Source: Labilibaculum sp. K2S
Lineage (GTDB): Bacteria; Bacteroidota; Bacteroidia; Bacteroidales; Marinifilaceae
Reading direction: 5' to 3'
Assembly: GCF_030372765.1 (NCBI RefSeq)
Contig: NZ_JAUCMW010000003.1
Location: 186,001 to 250,000 of the forward strand
Length of the DNA stretch: 64,000 nucleotides
Shown: positions 8,989 to 20,418 of the stretch, one piece after another
Layout of the letters: the number at the start of each line of letters is the position of its first letter
How positions within the stretch are numbered: the stretch's first letter is position 1
Notes under the pieces: generated by a model
The model's database searches: none
Told to the model about the DNA's origin: nothing
The model's input: the letters and a program-made list of their open reading frames with translations, nothing else
Translations under genes and position numbers: made by a program

Positions 8989-9080
8989 ATATAGTTTATC
9001 CTCCTTGTGAATATTTAGAATTAATCTAAATAATGCACTGAGATATTTACATCTTGTTTTCAAAAAAGGCAAGTGGTAAA

Positions 9081-9094
9081 TTGATTTAAATCAG
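9081..9094. promoter_or_regulatory. FNR-like site upstream of ferredoxin
   Basis: TTGATTTAAATCAG matches the FNR consensus TTGAT-N4-ATCAA at all but the last base. It is 43 bases before the ferredoxin start; a second half-site-like TTGATTCAA follows at 9101. Control by an FNR/CRP-family oxygen or redox sensor would fit a low-potential ferredoxin. Confidence 0.4.
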
Positions 9095-9136
9095 ATTGAG
9101 TTGATTCAATAACTTTTTAATTTAAATAATAAAATT

Positions 9137-9307
9137 ATGGCTTATATTATTTCAGATGACTGCACTGCTTGTGGTTCTTGTATAAATGAATGTCCGGTAG
9201 ATGCAATTTCGGAAGGAGATATTTATGTGATAGATGCAGAGGCTTGTATTGATTGTGCTGCCTGTGCCGAAGTTTGTCCGGTTGAAGCAATTTCAGAGGC
9301 GGATTAA
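9137..9307 (+). CDS. 2[4Fe-4S] clostridial-type ferredoxin
   Basis: A 56-residue gene starting MAYIISDDCTACGSC and ending EAISEAD. Two complete CxxCxxCxxxCP motifs (cysteines 9, 12, 15, 19 and 37, 40, 43, 47) bind two [4Fe-4S] clusters, one per pseudo-symmetric half. It is a soluble low-potential electron carrier, and the obvious type of partner for 2-oxoacid:ferredoxin oxidoreductases such as the one at the left end of this window. It is preceded by an FNR-like box and closed by a perfect terminator, so it is probably a single-gene transcript. Acidic residues dominate, as usual for the family. Confidence 0.95.
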   Translation: MAYIISDDCTACGSCINECPVDAISEGDIYVIDAEACIDCAACAEVCPVEAISEAD

Positions 9308-9326
9308 AATTATCGGATTAAAGTTA

Positions 9327-9363
9327 AAATAAGGGCTCCAATTCGAATTGAGGCCCTTATTTT
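9327..9363. terminator. Bidirectional terminator, ferredoxin / YfcC-type carrier
   Basis: AAAATAAGGGC at 9327-9337 pairs with GCCCTTATTTT at 9353-9363; the loop holds a further palindrome CAATTCGAATTG. It lies between the convergent ferredoxin and carrier genes and can serve both. Confidence 0.85.
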
Positions 9364-9383
9364 GTGTTTGAATTAAGATAGCA

Positions 9384-10979
9384 TTAAAACCCATTCAACT
9401 CCATAGTAACGGTCGGGATTAATAGTAATAATCCCAATAAAATCAGGATAGCCATAAAACCGCCGATCCATTTTACCCATTTGTCATAAGGAATTTTGGC
9501 AACACCCAGTACGCCGATAAGAACACCGGAGGTTGGCGTAATCATATTGGTGAAACCGTCACCAAATTGGAAAGCCATTACGGTTGCCTGGCGTGATACA
9601 CCTATTAAATCGGAGAACTGCGACATCATAGGCATGGTAAGAGCTGCTTTTGCCGAACCGGATGGAATGATAATGTTGATGATGTTTTGAATCAGATACA
9701 TCATGCTTACTGAAGCCATTTTTCCAAAATCGTTCATCGATTGAGAGATGTAGTAAAGGATGGAATCGATAATGTGACCTTCTTCCAGAACGATTAGGAT
9801 GCCGCCCGCCAATCCAACAATCATGGCTGCAGAAAGAATATCGCGGGCACCGTCAAGAAAAAGTTGAGTGATTTCGTTGGCTGTGTTGTTAAAGGCAATT
9901 CCTGAAAAGATTCCCATGGCAAAGAAAAGGGTGGCAATTTCCATGATGTACCAGCCGTAGCCCATTACGCCGACAATCAGGAAGATAATTGTGAACAGAA
10001 GTAGGTTTAGGATATAAAAATGAACCGATTTACGCAATGACATTATCCCTGAAATGGCAAATAGAGCCGTGATAATTGGCAACACCATAAAAGTACTTTC
10101 AGAGTTTCCGATTTTCAGGGTACTAACAGGATAGTAGTAGGAAAAGCCAATCATGGAAACCAGCAGAACGATGTAGGTTAGCCATGCTGATTTTGGCGTG
10201 TAATATTCAATAGTCTCCATATCGGTATTATGATGCTTTCTCCAGTATTCATCATCGGTGTAAACCAACGATTTTGCAGGATTTTTGCGAACTTTGGCCG
10301 CATATCGTAAGATGAAGGCAAAACCGATCACATTAATGACTAGCCAGCAGAATAATCGGTATTCGATACCTGAGAACAATGGCAGGTTTGATAATCCTTG
10401 TGCAATGCCAATGGTGAATGGATTTAAAAGTGCTCCGGCAAAACCTAATCCGGCAGCAACAAAGCAAATGGCTACACCAACAATTGAATCGTATCCCATT
10501 TTAATGGCCATGGGTACAAATATAATTGTGAAGGCTATGGTTTCCTCACTCATGCCGAAGGTGGCACCAAAAATGCTAAATATGAGCATGATTAGAGTGA
10601 GAATAATGTTGTTGACTCCAATTTTCCGGATCAGTTTGTTCTTCTCCAGTTTCTTGGTGAATTCGAGAAAGGAGTAAATTCCAATATCGATTGACTTGCT
10701 CGCATTCATGATCCAGAAGGCACCACCAATTACCAGAATGAACATGATGATGTCTGCTTTATCAACAAATCCCTTAAAAAAAGAAGAGAAAATCTCCCAT
10801 GACTGCCCCTGGCTCTCGATTTGTTGGTAGGAATCCTGTACAATAACCTCGCGGTTGGTTCCATTAACATTTACGGTAGTTCGTTCGAATTCGCCCCCCG
10901 GAATCAGCCAGGTGAGAATGGCTGATAGAACGACTATAGCGAATACAATAACATAAGTATGAGGTATCTTTTTAAACAT
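9384..10979 (-). CDS. YfcC family membrane carrier
   Basis: A 531-residue polytopic protein with about 12-13 hydrophobic helices. The N-terminus (PHTYVIVFAIVVLSAILTWL followed by IPGGEF) and the motifs FGATFGMSEETIAF, NPFTIGIAQGLS, IIPSGSAKAALTMPMMSQ and ITPTSGVLIGVLG are typical of the YfcC group of the C4-dicarboxylate/basic amino acid carriers. Members are thought to take up dicarboxylates, peptides or amino acids; the substrate is not known. The start was placed at the ATG at 10979 because upstream codons (to 11189) lack conserved residues. It is divergent from hutI; a role in moving amino acids for that pathway is possible but unproven. Confidence 0.88.
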   Translation of the reverse strand: MFKKIPHTYVIVFAIVVLSAILTWLIPGGEFERTTVNVNGTNREVIVQDSYQQIESQGQSWEIFSSFFKGFVDKADIIMFILVIGGAFWIMNASKSIDIGIYSFLEFTKKLEKNKLIRKIGVNNIILTLIMLIFSIFGATFGMSEETIAFTIIFVPMAIKMGYDSIVGVAICFVAAGLGFAGALLNPFTIGIAQGLSNLPLFSGIEYRLFCWLVINVIGFAFILRYAAKVRKNPAKSLVYTDDEYWRKHHNTDMETIEYYTPKSAWLTYIVLLVSMIGFSYYYPVSTLKIGNSESTFMVLPIITALFAISGIMSLRKSVHFYILNLLLFTIIFLIVGVMGYGWYIMEIATLFFAMGIFSGIAFNNTANEITQLFLDGARDILSAAMIVGLAGGILIVLEEGHIIDSILYYISQSMNDFGKMASVSMMYLIQNIINIIIPSGSAKAALTMPMMSQFSDLIGVSRQATVMAFQFGDGFTNMITPTSGVLIGVLGVAKIPYDKWVKWIGGFMAILILLGLLLLIPTVTMELNGF

Positions 10980-11198
10980 GATTTGTAGGTTTGTTGTAAG
11001 TTTTGTTTGTTGTTGTAAAATTGAATGTGTAAAAATAGAAAAATATGAAGAGAATGGAAGCTTTGAATTTATTTTAAAAGCATACCGAAAAGGTTTGTAA
11101 ATTGCCCATTTTTCCCTAATATTTGCATTGTGATTTCCCAACTTTTTAGATTGTGAAAAGCAGTAGCTGAAAGTTGGTGGGCTGATCAATGATACAGT

Positions 11199-11302
11199 GC
11201 GTTAAGGATTGAAACGGATACCCCGGGTTGTGTTGGATTTTGCGGGGAAGGACGAGGAGTAGAAGTGAAAAGCCTGACCCGACCCAAGGAGGGAAACGCC
11301 CG
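11199..11302 (+). repeat. Structured RNA-like repeat, copy A
   Basis: This intergenic segment shares blocks with 60745-60849: GCGTtAAGGATTGAA at the 5' side, CGAGGAGT in the middle, AAAGCCTGACCCGA, then GAGGGA and ACGCCC at the end. The 5' GCGTT can pair with AACGC near the 3' end; in the other copy the same positions read GCGTG and CACGC, so pairing is kept while the sequence changes. An inner CCCCG/CGGGG helix is also possible. It fills most of the 400-base gap between the carrier gene and hutI; nothing else was seen there. Orientation is given as written; the true transcribed strand is unknown. Confidence 0.55.
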
Positions 11303-11379
11303 GAAAGAAATATTGAGTTAAGAAAAAACAGAGAATGGGAATTTCTCATGTCTCACATCTAATATCAAATATCTATAAC

Positions 11380-12633
11380 ATGAAGTTGCTGATAAGTAAT
11401 ATAAAAACATTAGTTCAGGTTGATACGGAAGCTCGTAAGTGGGTTGCCGGAACCGATATGGCCAATTTGAATTGCATTGATGATGCCTACTTACTGATTG
11501 AAGGCGATAAAATTACTGATTTTGGTAAGATGGAAGACATTCCTGACTTTGATGATAAGGAAGGTTTTGATTGTATTGAGGAGTATGATGCTACCGGGCG
11601 AATGGTTTTTCCTAGTTTCTGCGATTCGCATACTCATTTGGTGTATGCAGGAAGTCGTGAAATTGAATATTCCGATAAAATTAAAGGTTTATCGTACGAA
11701 GAGATTGCCAAACGCGGTGGTGGAATTTTGAATTCGGCCAAATTGATGCACGAAGCAACGGAAGAAGAGTTGTTCGAATCAGCCATGGAGCGCATTCATG
11801 AGATTATTGGATCGGGAACCGGAGCTGTCGAAATTAAAAGTGGTTATGGTTTAACGGTTGCCGATGAGTTGAAAATGCTCCGTGTGATTAAGCGCATAAA
11901 GAAATCAACACCTTTGACCATTAAATCGAGCTTTTTGGGAGCACATGCTGTGCCTGCTGAATACATTGGCAGACAAGCTGAGTATGTTGATATGGTAATT
12001 AATGAAATGATACCGATGGTTGCCGCGGAAGATTTGGCAGACTATATTGATGTTTTCTGCGACAAGGGATTTTTTACGGTTGAGGAAACCGACCGGATTT
12101 TAAATGCAGGAATGAAACATGGCATGCGAGCTAAAATTCATGCCAATGAGCTGGATTATTCAGGCGGAATTCAGGTAGGAGTGAAGTACAATGCACTTTC
12201 GGTTGATCATTTAGAGTTTGTTGGCGATGCCGAAATTGAAGCTTTAAAAGGATCGGAAACCATGCCTACGGTATTGCCCGGAGCGGCATTTTTCCTAAAC
12301 ATGGTTTGTTCGCCGGTGCGTAAAATGATGGATGCAGGATTACCGGTTGCTTTGGCATCCGATTTTAATCCGGGATCGTCGCCATCGGGAAATATGAAAT
12401 TTATTATGTCGCTGGCCTGTATCAATTATAAAATGCTGCCACAGGAAGCAATTAATGCAACCACCTTAAATTCGGCTTATGCCATGGGTGTTGAGGATGA
12501 ATTGGGAAGCATTGCCAAAGGGAAAATTGCCAATGTTTACATCACCAAAGAAATTCCTTCGGTGGAGTACATGCCGTATGCCTACGGGAGCAACCTGATT
12601 GACGTAGTGATTTTACGCGGAAAAGTGTTGTAA
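11380..12633 (+). CDS. hutI: Imidazolonepropionase
   Basis: The 417-residue amidohydrolase opens the ring of 4-imidazolone-5-propionate to N-formimino-glutamate, step three of histidine breakdown. Metal-binding histidines are in the first-strand motif DSHTHLVYAG; further conserved blocks are KRGGGILNSA, VEIKSGYGL, KSSFLGAHAVP, IHANELDYSGG, SVDHLEFVG and LASDFNPGSSPS. The start at 11380 gives the family-like MKLLISNIKTL; a longer frame from 11335 adds 15 residues without support. Together with ftcD 460 bases downstream it forms part of a hut pathway; hutH and hutU are not in the window. Confidence 0.95.
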   Translation: MKLLISNIKTLVQVDTEARKWVAGTDMANLNCIDDAYLLIEGDKITDFGKMEDIPDFDDKEGFDCIEEYDATGRMVFPSFCDSHTHLVYAGSREIEYSDKIKGLSYEEIAKRGGGILNSAKLMHEATEEELFESAMERIHEIIGSGTGAVEIKSGYGLTVADELKMLRVIKRIKKSTPLTIKSSFLGAHAVPAEYIGRQAEYVDMVINEMIPMVAAEDLADYIDVFCDKGFFTVEETDRILNAGMKHGMRAKIHANELDYSGGIQVGVKYNALSVDHLEFVGDAEIEALKGSETMPTVLPGAAFFLNMVCSPVRKMMDAGLPVALASDFNPGSSPSGNMKFIMSLACINYKMLPQEAINATTLNSAYAMGVEDELGSIAKGKIANVYITKEIPSVEYMPYAYGSNLIDVVILRGKVL

Positions 12634-12671
12634 GGCTATCTCTCAAGTTTAGAGGAGCGAATAATTAAAAA

Positions 12672-13020
12672 CACCTCACCTAAGCTTCTCCTGAAGGAGA
12701 GGGAACAGAAGTGAAGTTGCAAGTTAAGTTCTCCCTTTTTAAGGGGAGATGTCCGAAGGACAGAGGGGTGATTATTTATAACTAATAAAGCACCCTTTTC
12801 CCGAATGTTGGGATCGGCACTTTCCCTTACAAGGGAAAGATTCTTTGATTGGGTGGAGGTGTAATAGATAAATGAAGTAAAATTCCCCTTTGCCTTTAGT
12901 AGAAGGGGCTGGAGGATGAGGTGAAAGAGGATAGAATTCGGGGATTTTAAATTTCTTTTCAATAAATTATCGAAAAAACTTTGAGCCCTTTGTGAAGTAC
13001 TTTGTGCTCTTTGTGGTTAA
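12672..13020. repeat. Intergenic cluster of degenerate short repeats
   Basis: The 460-base gap between hutI and ftcD is built of repeat pieces. CACCTCACCTAAGCTTCTCC (12672 on) with CTGAAGGAGAGGG recurs in inverted form near 12890-12924 (AGAAGGGGCTGGAGGATGAG). TCTCCCTTTTTAAGGGGAGA with CCGAAGGACAGAGGGG (12731-12770) and TTTCCCTTACAAGGGAAAG (12823-12841) are self-complementary. CTTTGTG occurs three times at 12988, 13000 and 13009. Such pieces are common noncoding repeats in Bacteroidota. The 108-codon minus-strand frame across it (12636-12962) is a product of the repeats and is not called as a gene. Confidence 0.55.
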
Positions 13021-13096
13021 ATAATTAAACAGAATTCAAACAAATACTTAAAATACGATCAGGTAGCTAACAACTTGATTTAACAATTACACTATA

Positions 13097-14788
13097 ATGA
13101 AAAAACTAATAGAATGCGTTCCTAATTTTTCTGAAGGGAACGACATGAATATCATTAAGCAGATTACCAACGAAATTGAATCTGTTGAAGGCGTACGTTT
13201 AATCGACGTTGATCCAGGAAAAGCAACCAACCGTACCGTAGTAACTATGGTGGGTACGCCCGATGAGGTTTGCGAAGCAGCCTTTCGTGCTGTAAAAAAG
13301 GCAGCCGAGTTAATCGATATGAGTAAGCACTCGGGTGCGCATCCGCGTTTTGGAGCTACCGATGTTTGTCCCTTGGTACCGGTTGCCAACATCACTATGG
13401 AAGAGACTGTAGCCTACGCACACAAATTAGCGAAACGCATTGGCGAAGAAGCAGGTGTTCCTGTTTATTGCTACGAAAGTGCAGCGCAAATACCAGAGCG
13501 TAAAAATCTGGCTGTTTGTCGTGCAGGCGAGTACGAAGCCGTTAAAGACAGAATCGGTACCGAGCAGTGGAAACCCGATTTCGGACCATCAGCCTTTACG
13601 TCAGCCGTTGCAAAAAGCGGGGTGACAGCAGTAGGAGCACGTAACTTCTTAATTGCCTACAATTTCAACTTAAATACAACATCAACCCGTCGTGCCAATG
13701 CCATCGCATTCGATGTGCGCGAGCGTGGACGTACCTTGCGCGAAGGAAATCCGGCAACGGGAAAAATAGTGACCGACGAAAAAGGAAATCCTGTAATGAT
13801 TCCCGGAACCCTTAAAGCCACTAAGGCAATCGGATGGTTCATAGAAGAATTTGGCGTTGCCCAGATTTCTATGAACATGACCGACCTTACGGTAACCTCT
13901 ATTCACAAAGCATTCGACGAGGTTTGCGCCAAAGCTCAGGCTCGTGGTATCCGTGTTACCGGATCGGAGCTGGTAGGTGTTGTGCCCTTAAAAGCAATGT
14001 TGGATGCCGGTAAGCATTACCTTCGTATGCAGGAACGTTCAACCGGTATTGCCGACCGCGAAATTATTAAGATAGCCGTTAAATCACTTGGATTGGATGA
14101 GTTGTATCCATTCGATGCCGACAAAAAAATTATCGAATACATTCTCGAAGATAAAGAGCAGAAGAAACTGGTTGACCTGAATCTGACTCAGTTTGTTGAG
14201 GAAACAGCTTCAGAATCGATGGCTCCGGGTGGCGGATCAATTTCTGCCTACATGGGAGCTATGGGTGCTGCTTTGGGTTCAATGGTTGCCAACCTGTCGG
14301 CTCACAAGCCAGGATGGGACGATCGTTGGGAAGAGTTCTCCGATTGGGCCGAGCAAGGCAAATCGTACCACAGAAAGCTGGTTCATTTGGTTGATGAGGA
14401 CACCAATGCCTTTAATAAAATTATGGATGCCATTCGTTTGCCAAAAGGCACTGATACCGAGAAAACTGCCCGCACCGAGGCTATGGAAGAGGCCACAAAA
14501 TTCGCGACTATGGTTCCTTTTCAAACCATGGAGCTGTGTTTGGGATCGATGGATGTTGCCAAAGCAATGGCCGAAATTGGAAATCCTAATTCGGTAACCG
14601 ATGCTGGTGTTGGCGCATTGGCGGCCCGTTCGGGAGTTTTGGGTGCTTTCATGAATGTGAAAATTAACGCGGCCGATTTGCAGGATAAAGCCTGGGCTGC
14701 CGATATCATCGCCAAAGGACAGGCAATTGTTGACAAAGCCATTGCTCTTGAAAACGAGATTGTAGCCATGGTAAACGCTAAAATTTAA
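13097..14788 (+). CDS. ftcD: Glutamate formimidoyltransferase / formimido-THF cyclodeaminase
   Basis: A bifunctional 563-residue enzyme. Residues 1-300 are the formiminotransferase part (MKKLIECVPNFSEGND, SKHSGAHPRFGATDVCPLVP, GARNFLIAYNFNLNT), which moves the formimino group from N-formimino-glutamate to tetrahydrofolate. Residues 355-563 are the cyclodeaminase (FVEETASESMAPGGGSISAY, VTDAGVGALAARSGVLGA), which releases ammonia to give methenyl-THF. The fusion is the same as in animals and many Bacteroidota. It acts directly after HutI, so the two genes form the glutamate-yielding end of histidine catabolism. A perfect terminator follows. Confidence 0.95.
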   Translation: MKKLIECVPNFSEGNDMNIIKQITNEIESVEGVRLIDVDPGKATNRTVVTMVGTPDEVCEAAFRAVKKAAELIDMSKHSGAHPRFGATDVCPLVPVANITMEETVAYAHKLAKRIGEEAGVPVYCYESAAQIPERKNLAVCRAGEYEAVKDRIGTEQWKPDFGPSAFTSAVAKSGVTAVGARNFLIAYNFNLNTTSTRRANAIAFDVRERGRTLREGNPATGKIVTDEKGNPVMIPGTLKATKAIGWFIEEFGVAQISMNMTDLTVTSIHKAFDEVCAKAQARGIRVTGSELVGVVPLKAMLDAGKHYLRMQERSTGIADREIIKIAVKSLGLDELYPFDADKKIIEYILEDKEQKKLVDLNLTQFVEETASESMAPGGGSISAYMGAMGAALGSMVANLSAHKPGWDDRWEEFSDWAEQGKSYHRKLVHLVDEDTNAFNKIMDAIRLPKGTDTEKTARTEAMEEATKFATMVPFQTMELCLGSMDVAKAMAEIGNPNSVTDAGVGALAARSGVLGAFMNVKINAADLQDKAWAADIIAKGQAIVDKAIALENEIVAMVNAKI

Positions 14789-14811
14789 TTCGTATTAATG
14801 ATATTTTATTT

Positions 14812-14848
14812 AGACCTGTCAGGCTTCCAAAACCTGACAGGTCTTTTT
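14812..14848 (+). terminator. Terminator of ftcD
   Basis: AGACCTGTCAGG at 14812-14823 pairs with CCTGACAGGTCT at 14833-14844, followed by a T run, 24 bases after the ftcD stop codon. The arm sequence is related to the repeat that starts just after it. Confidence 0.85.
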
Positions 14849-14856
14849 TATTGCAG

Positions 14857-15270
14857 AAACCTGACGGCGGTTTTTAATCCCCGTCAGTGTTTTCATGAAC
14901 GCCATAGCATGCTCTTACATTTCATTACCCATTATTAATTACCAATTTTTAATTATTTGTGGGGTTTCCACTGCTCCCGATAGCTATCGGAATCTTAACC
15001 CGCGGATGCGGGCATGGTGTTATTACATTATATTTAAAGAAAGGGTTCGGTTCCCTTAATATTAGCCCATAGCTAAGTGGTGTGACTAGTTCACCTTTAC
15101 TCTTTCGGATAACTTAAATTCTTATCTAATTTAATAATGTAAATATAAAGGTGGTGTGAAAGCCTCTCCCTGCTAGTGATTACTAGCGGGGCGGGCTATT
15201 CGACTGTAGCCAGTTATTTTTTGAACACCTAAAGCCCAATGTCATATAGTTAAGCATTATATAGCTCTTA
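14857..15270. repeat. Repeat-rich gap with palindromes
   Basis: No gene is visible between ftcD and the GH2 gene. The gap opens with GAAACCTGACGGCGGTTTTT and ATCCCCGTCAG (14857-14887), which recurs with a few changes at 20291-20321 and folds by itself (CTGACGG/CCGTCAG). A perfect palindrome CCGATAGCTATCGG follows near 14979. A near-palindrome of CCCTGCTAGT and ACTAGCGGGG is at about 15168-15191. Two similar AT-rich blocks around TATTACATTATATTTAAAG (15020) and TAATAATGTAAATATAAAG (15131) are partly inverted. These look like decayed mobile or REP-like DNA; no terminal-repeat element could be closed. Confidence 0.45.
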
Positions 15271-15291
15271 TTATTTTAAATATTATCTGGC

Positions 15292-19089
<3,798 letters not shown>

Positions 19090-19112
19090 TTATATTTTTT
19101 CTCGAAGATAGA

Positions 19113-19271
19113 CTATATGACATTGCCCAAAAGCCCAATTTCACCAATAAGTCCGTCCTTTAACTTTTTCGTAAATTTCAATTATGAGTCGGAGAACATA
19201 AATCCCTTCTCTTTGAGCTTTTCTTTCAGAAATTTATTTACAGCTTCTATAAATACTTCTTTAGGTTTCAT
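19113..19271 (-). pseudogene. Fragment of a small unknown gene broken by a stop
   Basis: From an ATG at 19271 the minus strand reads MKPKEVFIEAVNKFLKEKLK and then EKGFMFSDS before a stop, and the frame continues LKFTKKLKDGLIGEIGLL to a second stop at 19113. Lysine-rich amphipathic character and the style of the first 29 residues resemble small Bacteroidota proteins that start 'ETF..AVN.FL...L...GFKFSKS', but the family is not securely recognised. It lies directly upstream of the GH2 start (19059) and next to an IS relic, so it is probably a truncated remnant. Confidence 0.35.
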
Positions 19272-19348
19272 GTCAATATTTAATCTTTGTGTGCTCAGTC
19301 TGTATAATTGGCTACAACGGCAGTCTGTCTAAAAACTTATAAAACTGC

Positions 19349-19639
19349 TCAATTAAGTCTTAAATATAGCGGTTTTAAGCATACATAAAAATTGAAAATC
19401 ATTTTATTTGGAAATAGAATTAAGGTTCTTATTTGGGTCACATTTATCTCTAACAGCAACATAATTTCAAGAAAATAAGATAATTGTTGTAGAGCCCATT
19501 TTATGAGGGTTTTAATGCCAATTATATTGATTAAACGACGTAGGTTATAGGCGGTCATTAGTAAGCCCACATCAGCACTTGCCCTTGCCATGCTTTTTTT
19601 TGTCATAATGCGGTCGAATCCCTCCCGATTAATCATCAT
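19349..19639 (-). pseudogene. C-terminal relic of an IS1182-type transposase
   Basis: The 96-codon stretch contains REGFDRIMTKKSMARASADV followed by GLLMTAYNLRRLINIIG, the C-terminal signature of DDE transposases of the IS1182 group (the 'F..AYNLRR..NI.G' block). The catalytic DDE residues and about three quarters of the protein are missing, and no terminal inverted repeats were seen around it. It is a dead remnant in a region crowded with repeats (19.1-20.4 kb). Confidence 0.7.
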
Positions 19640-19773
19640 GTCTCCATTTCCTGGTGGCTGGGTTCTGTCAGGCCTTCAGCCTGAAATTCCTGCTTTCGCA
19701 GATATGTTATCTGCATGTTCCGTCCATTTATCATGAGATTGCCATGTCCTCATTCTTCGTCCTCGGGTTTTAT

Positions 19774-19880
19774 AAAAACCTGCTGTGGTTTTACCCGAAA
19801 CCTGCTGTGGTTTTACTCAAAACCACACGTGCTTTTGGATGAAACCACGTGTGGTTTGCATCGAAACCACACGTGGTTTT
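19774..19880. repeat. Five-unit array of 22-bp palindromic repeats
   Basis: Five units begin near 19775, 19798, 19820, 19842 and 19864, a period of 22 bases. Each has the frame AAACC-n6-GGTTT; later units are near-perfect palindromes (AAACCACACGTGGTTT at the fifth). Spacers of 4-6 bases differ between units. The period and spacer length are too short for a CRISPR array. Two short plus-strand frames crossing it are judged noncoding. Confidence 0.7.
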
Positions 19881-20197
19881 CTGAAAATATCAGATTTTGT
19901 TAAATTCAGCGTCTTTTATTGGATTGTATAATGCGACTGCAAGTATGGTAATTAACACCTGCTTTTTTAATTGAAACCGAGTTTCCTTTTGCAGCTTCCG
20001 GCCTCTTCTTCCAGTTGCCTCACTAAAGTCGTCCGGTTGATGACCAGCCGATGATAAAAGCAGGAGAGTAGGTCGTTTTTTAATTGATCAGGTTCCTGTG
20101 GGTTTGGAAGATTAATTTGACTGATTTTGCTGTAAAGGATATGGAAAAAAGGAAATGCTGGTTTGTGATCCTGATCAGAGGGAACACAATGTTTAGA

Positions 20198-20267
20198 TGT
20201 CATGCTGGGTGGGGTGAAACATCTCCTTATTAATCAAACGGATTCTTCGGCTTCGCTCAGAATGACA
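20198..20267. repeat. MITE-like element with TGTCAT... ends
   Basis: The 70-base segment starts TGTCATGCTGG and ends CTCAGAATGACA, giving imperfect terminal inverted repeats. The inner GATTCTTCGGCTTCGCTCAG is a well-known style of dispersed noncoding repeat in Bacteroidota. The 78-codon minus-strand frame (19967-20203) beside it is not convincing as a gene. Confidence 0.5.
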
Positions 20268-20290
20268 ATTACCGGGGCTTTTTTATGGTG

Positions 20291-20327
20291 GAAACCTAAG
20301 GGCGGTTTTAATCCCCGTCAGCGTTTT
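20291..20327. repeat. Second copy of the 14.86-kb repeat
   Basis: GAAACCTAAGGGCGGTTTTA and ATCCCCGTCAGCGTTTT match 14857-14893 at all but a few bases, one of them a missing T. Here the 5' arm is mutated, so the hairpin seen in the other copy is weakened. Confidence 0.6.
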
Positions 20328-20371
20328 GTTTGGAAGAGTGAATCAGACCCAAAAGGGCAATGTTTTAGCAT

Positions 20372-20414
20372 AAAAAAACGAGCGATGATCATTACAATTA
20401 TCGCTCGTTGTTTT
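20372..20414 (-). terminator. Terminator of mntH
   Basis: AACGAGCGAT at 20377-20386 pairs with ATCGCTCGTT at 20400-20409; on the minus strand a run of T follows. The hairpin starts 5 bases after the mntH stop codon. Confidence 0.85.
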
Positions 20415-20418
20415 GTGT

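Noticed and set aside
8845..9072. 75-codon minus-strand frame as a separate gene
   Set aside because: It covers only the start of the decayed ZIP transporter and leaves the conserved frame half way.
12636..12962. 108-codon minus-strand frame between hutI and ftcD
   Set aside because: It consists of self-complementary noncoding repeats.
13657..14769. Long antisense frames inside ftcD
   Set aside because: They are frame shadows of a strongly conserved enzyme gene; the same applies to antisense frames inside the GH2, sucA, odhB and mntH genes.
19774..19880. Possible CRISPR array
   Set aside because: Period of 22 bases with 4-6-base spacers is far too short, units are palindromic and no cas genes are present.
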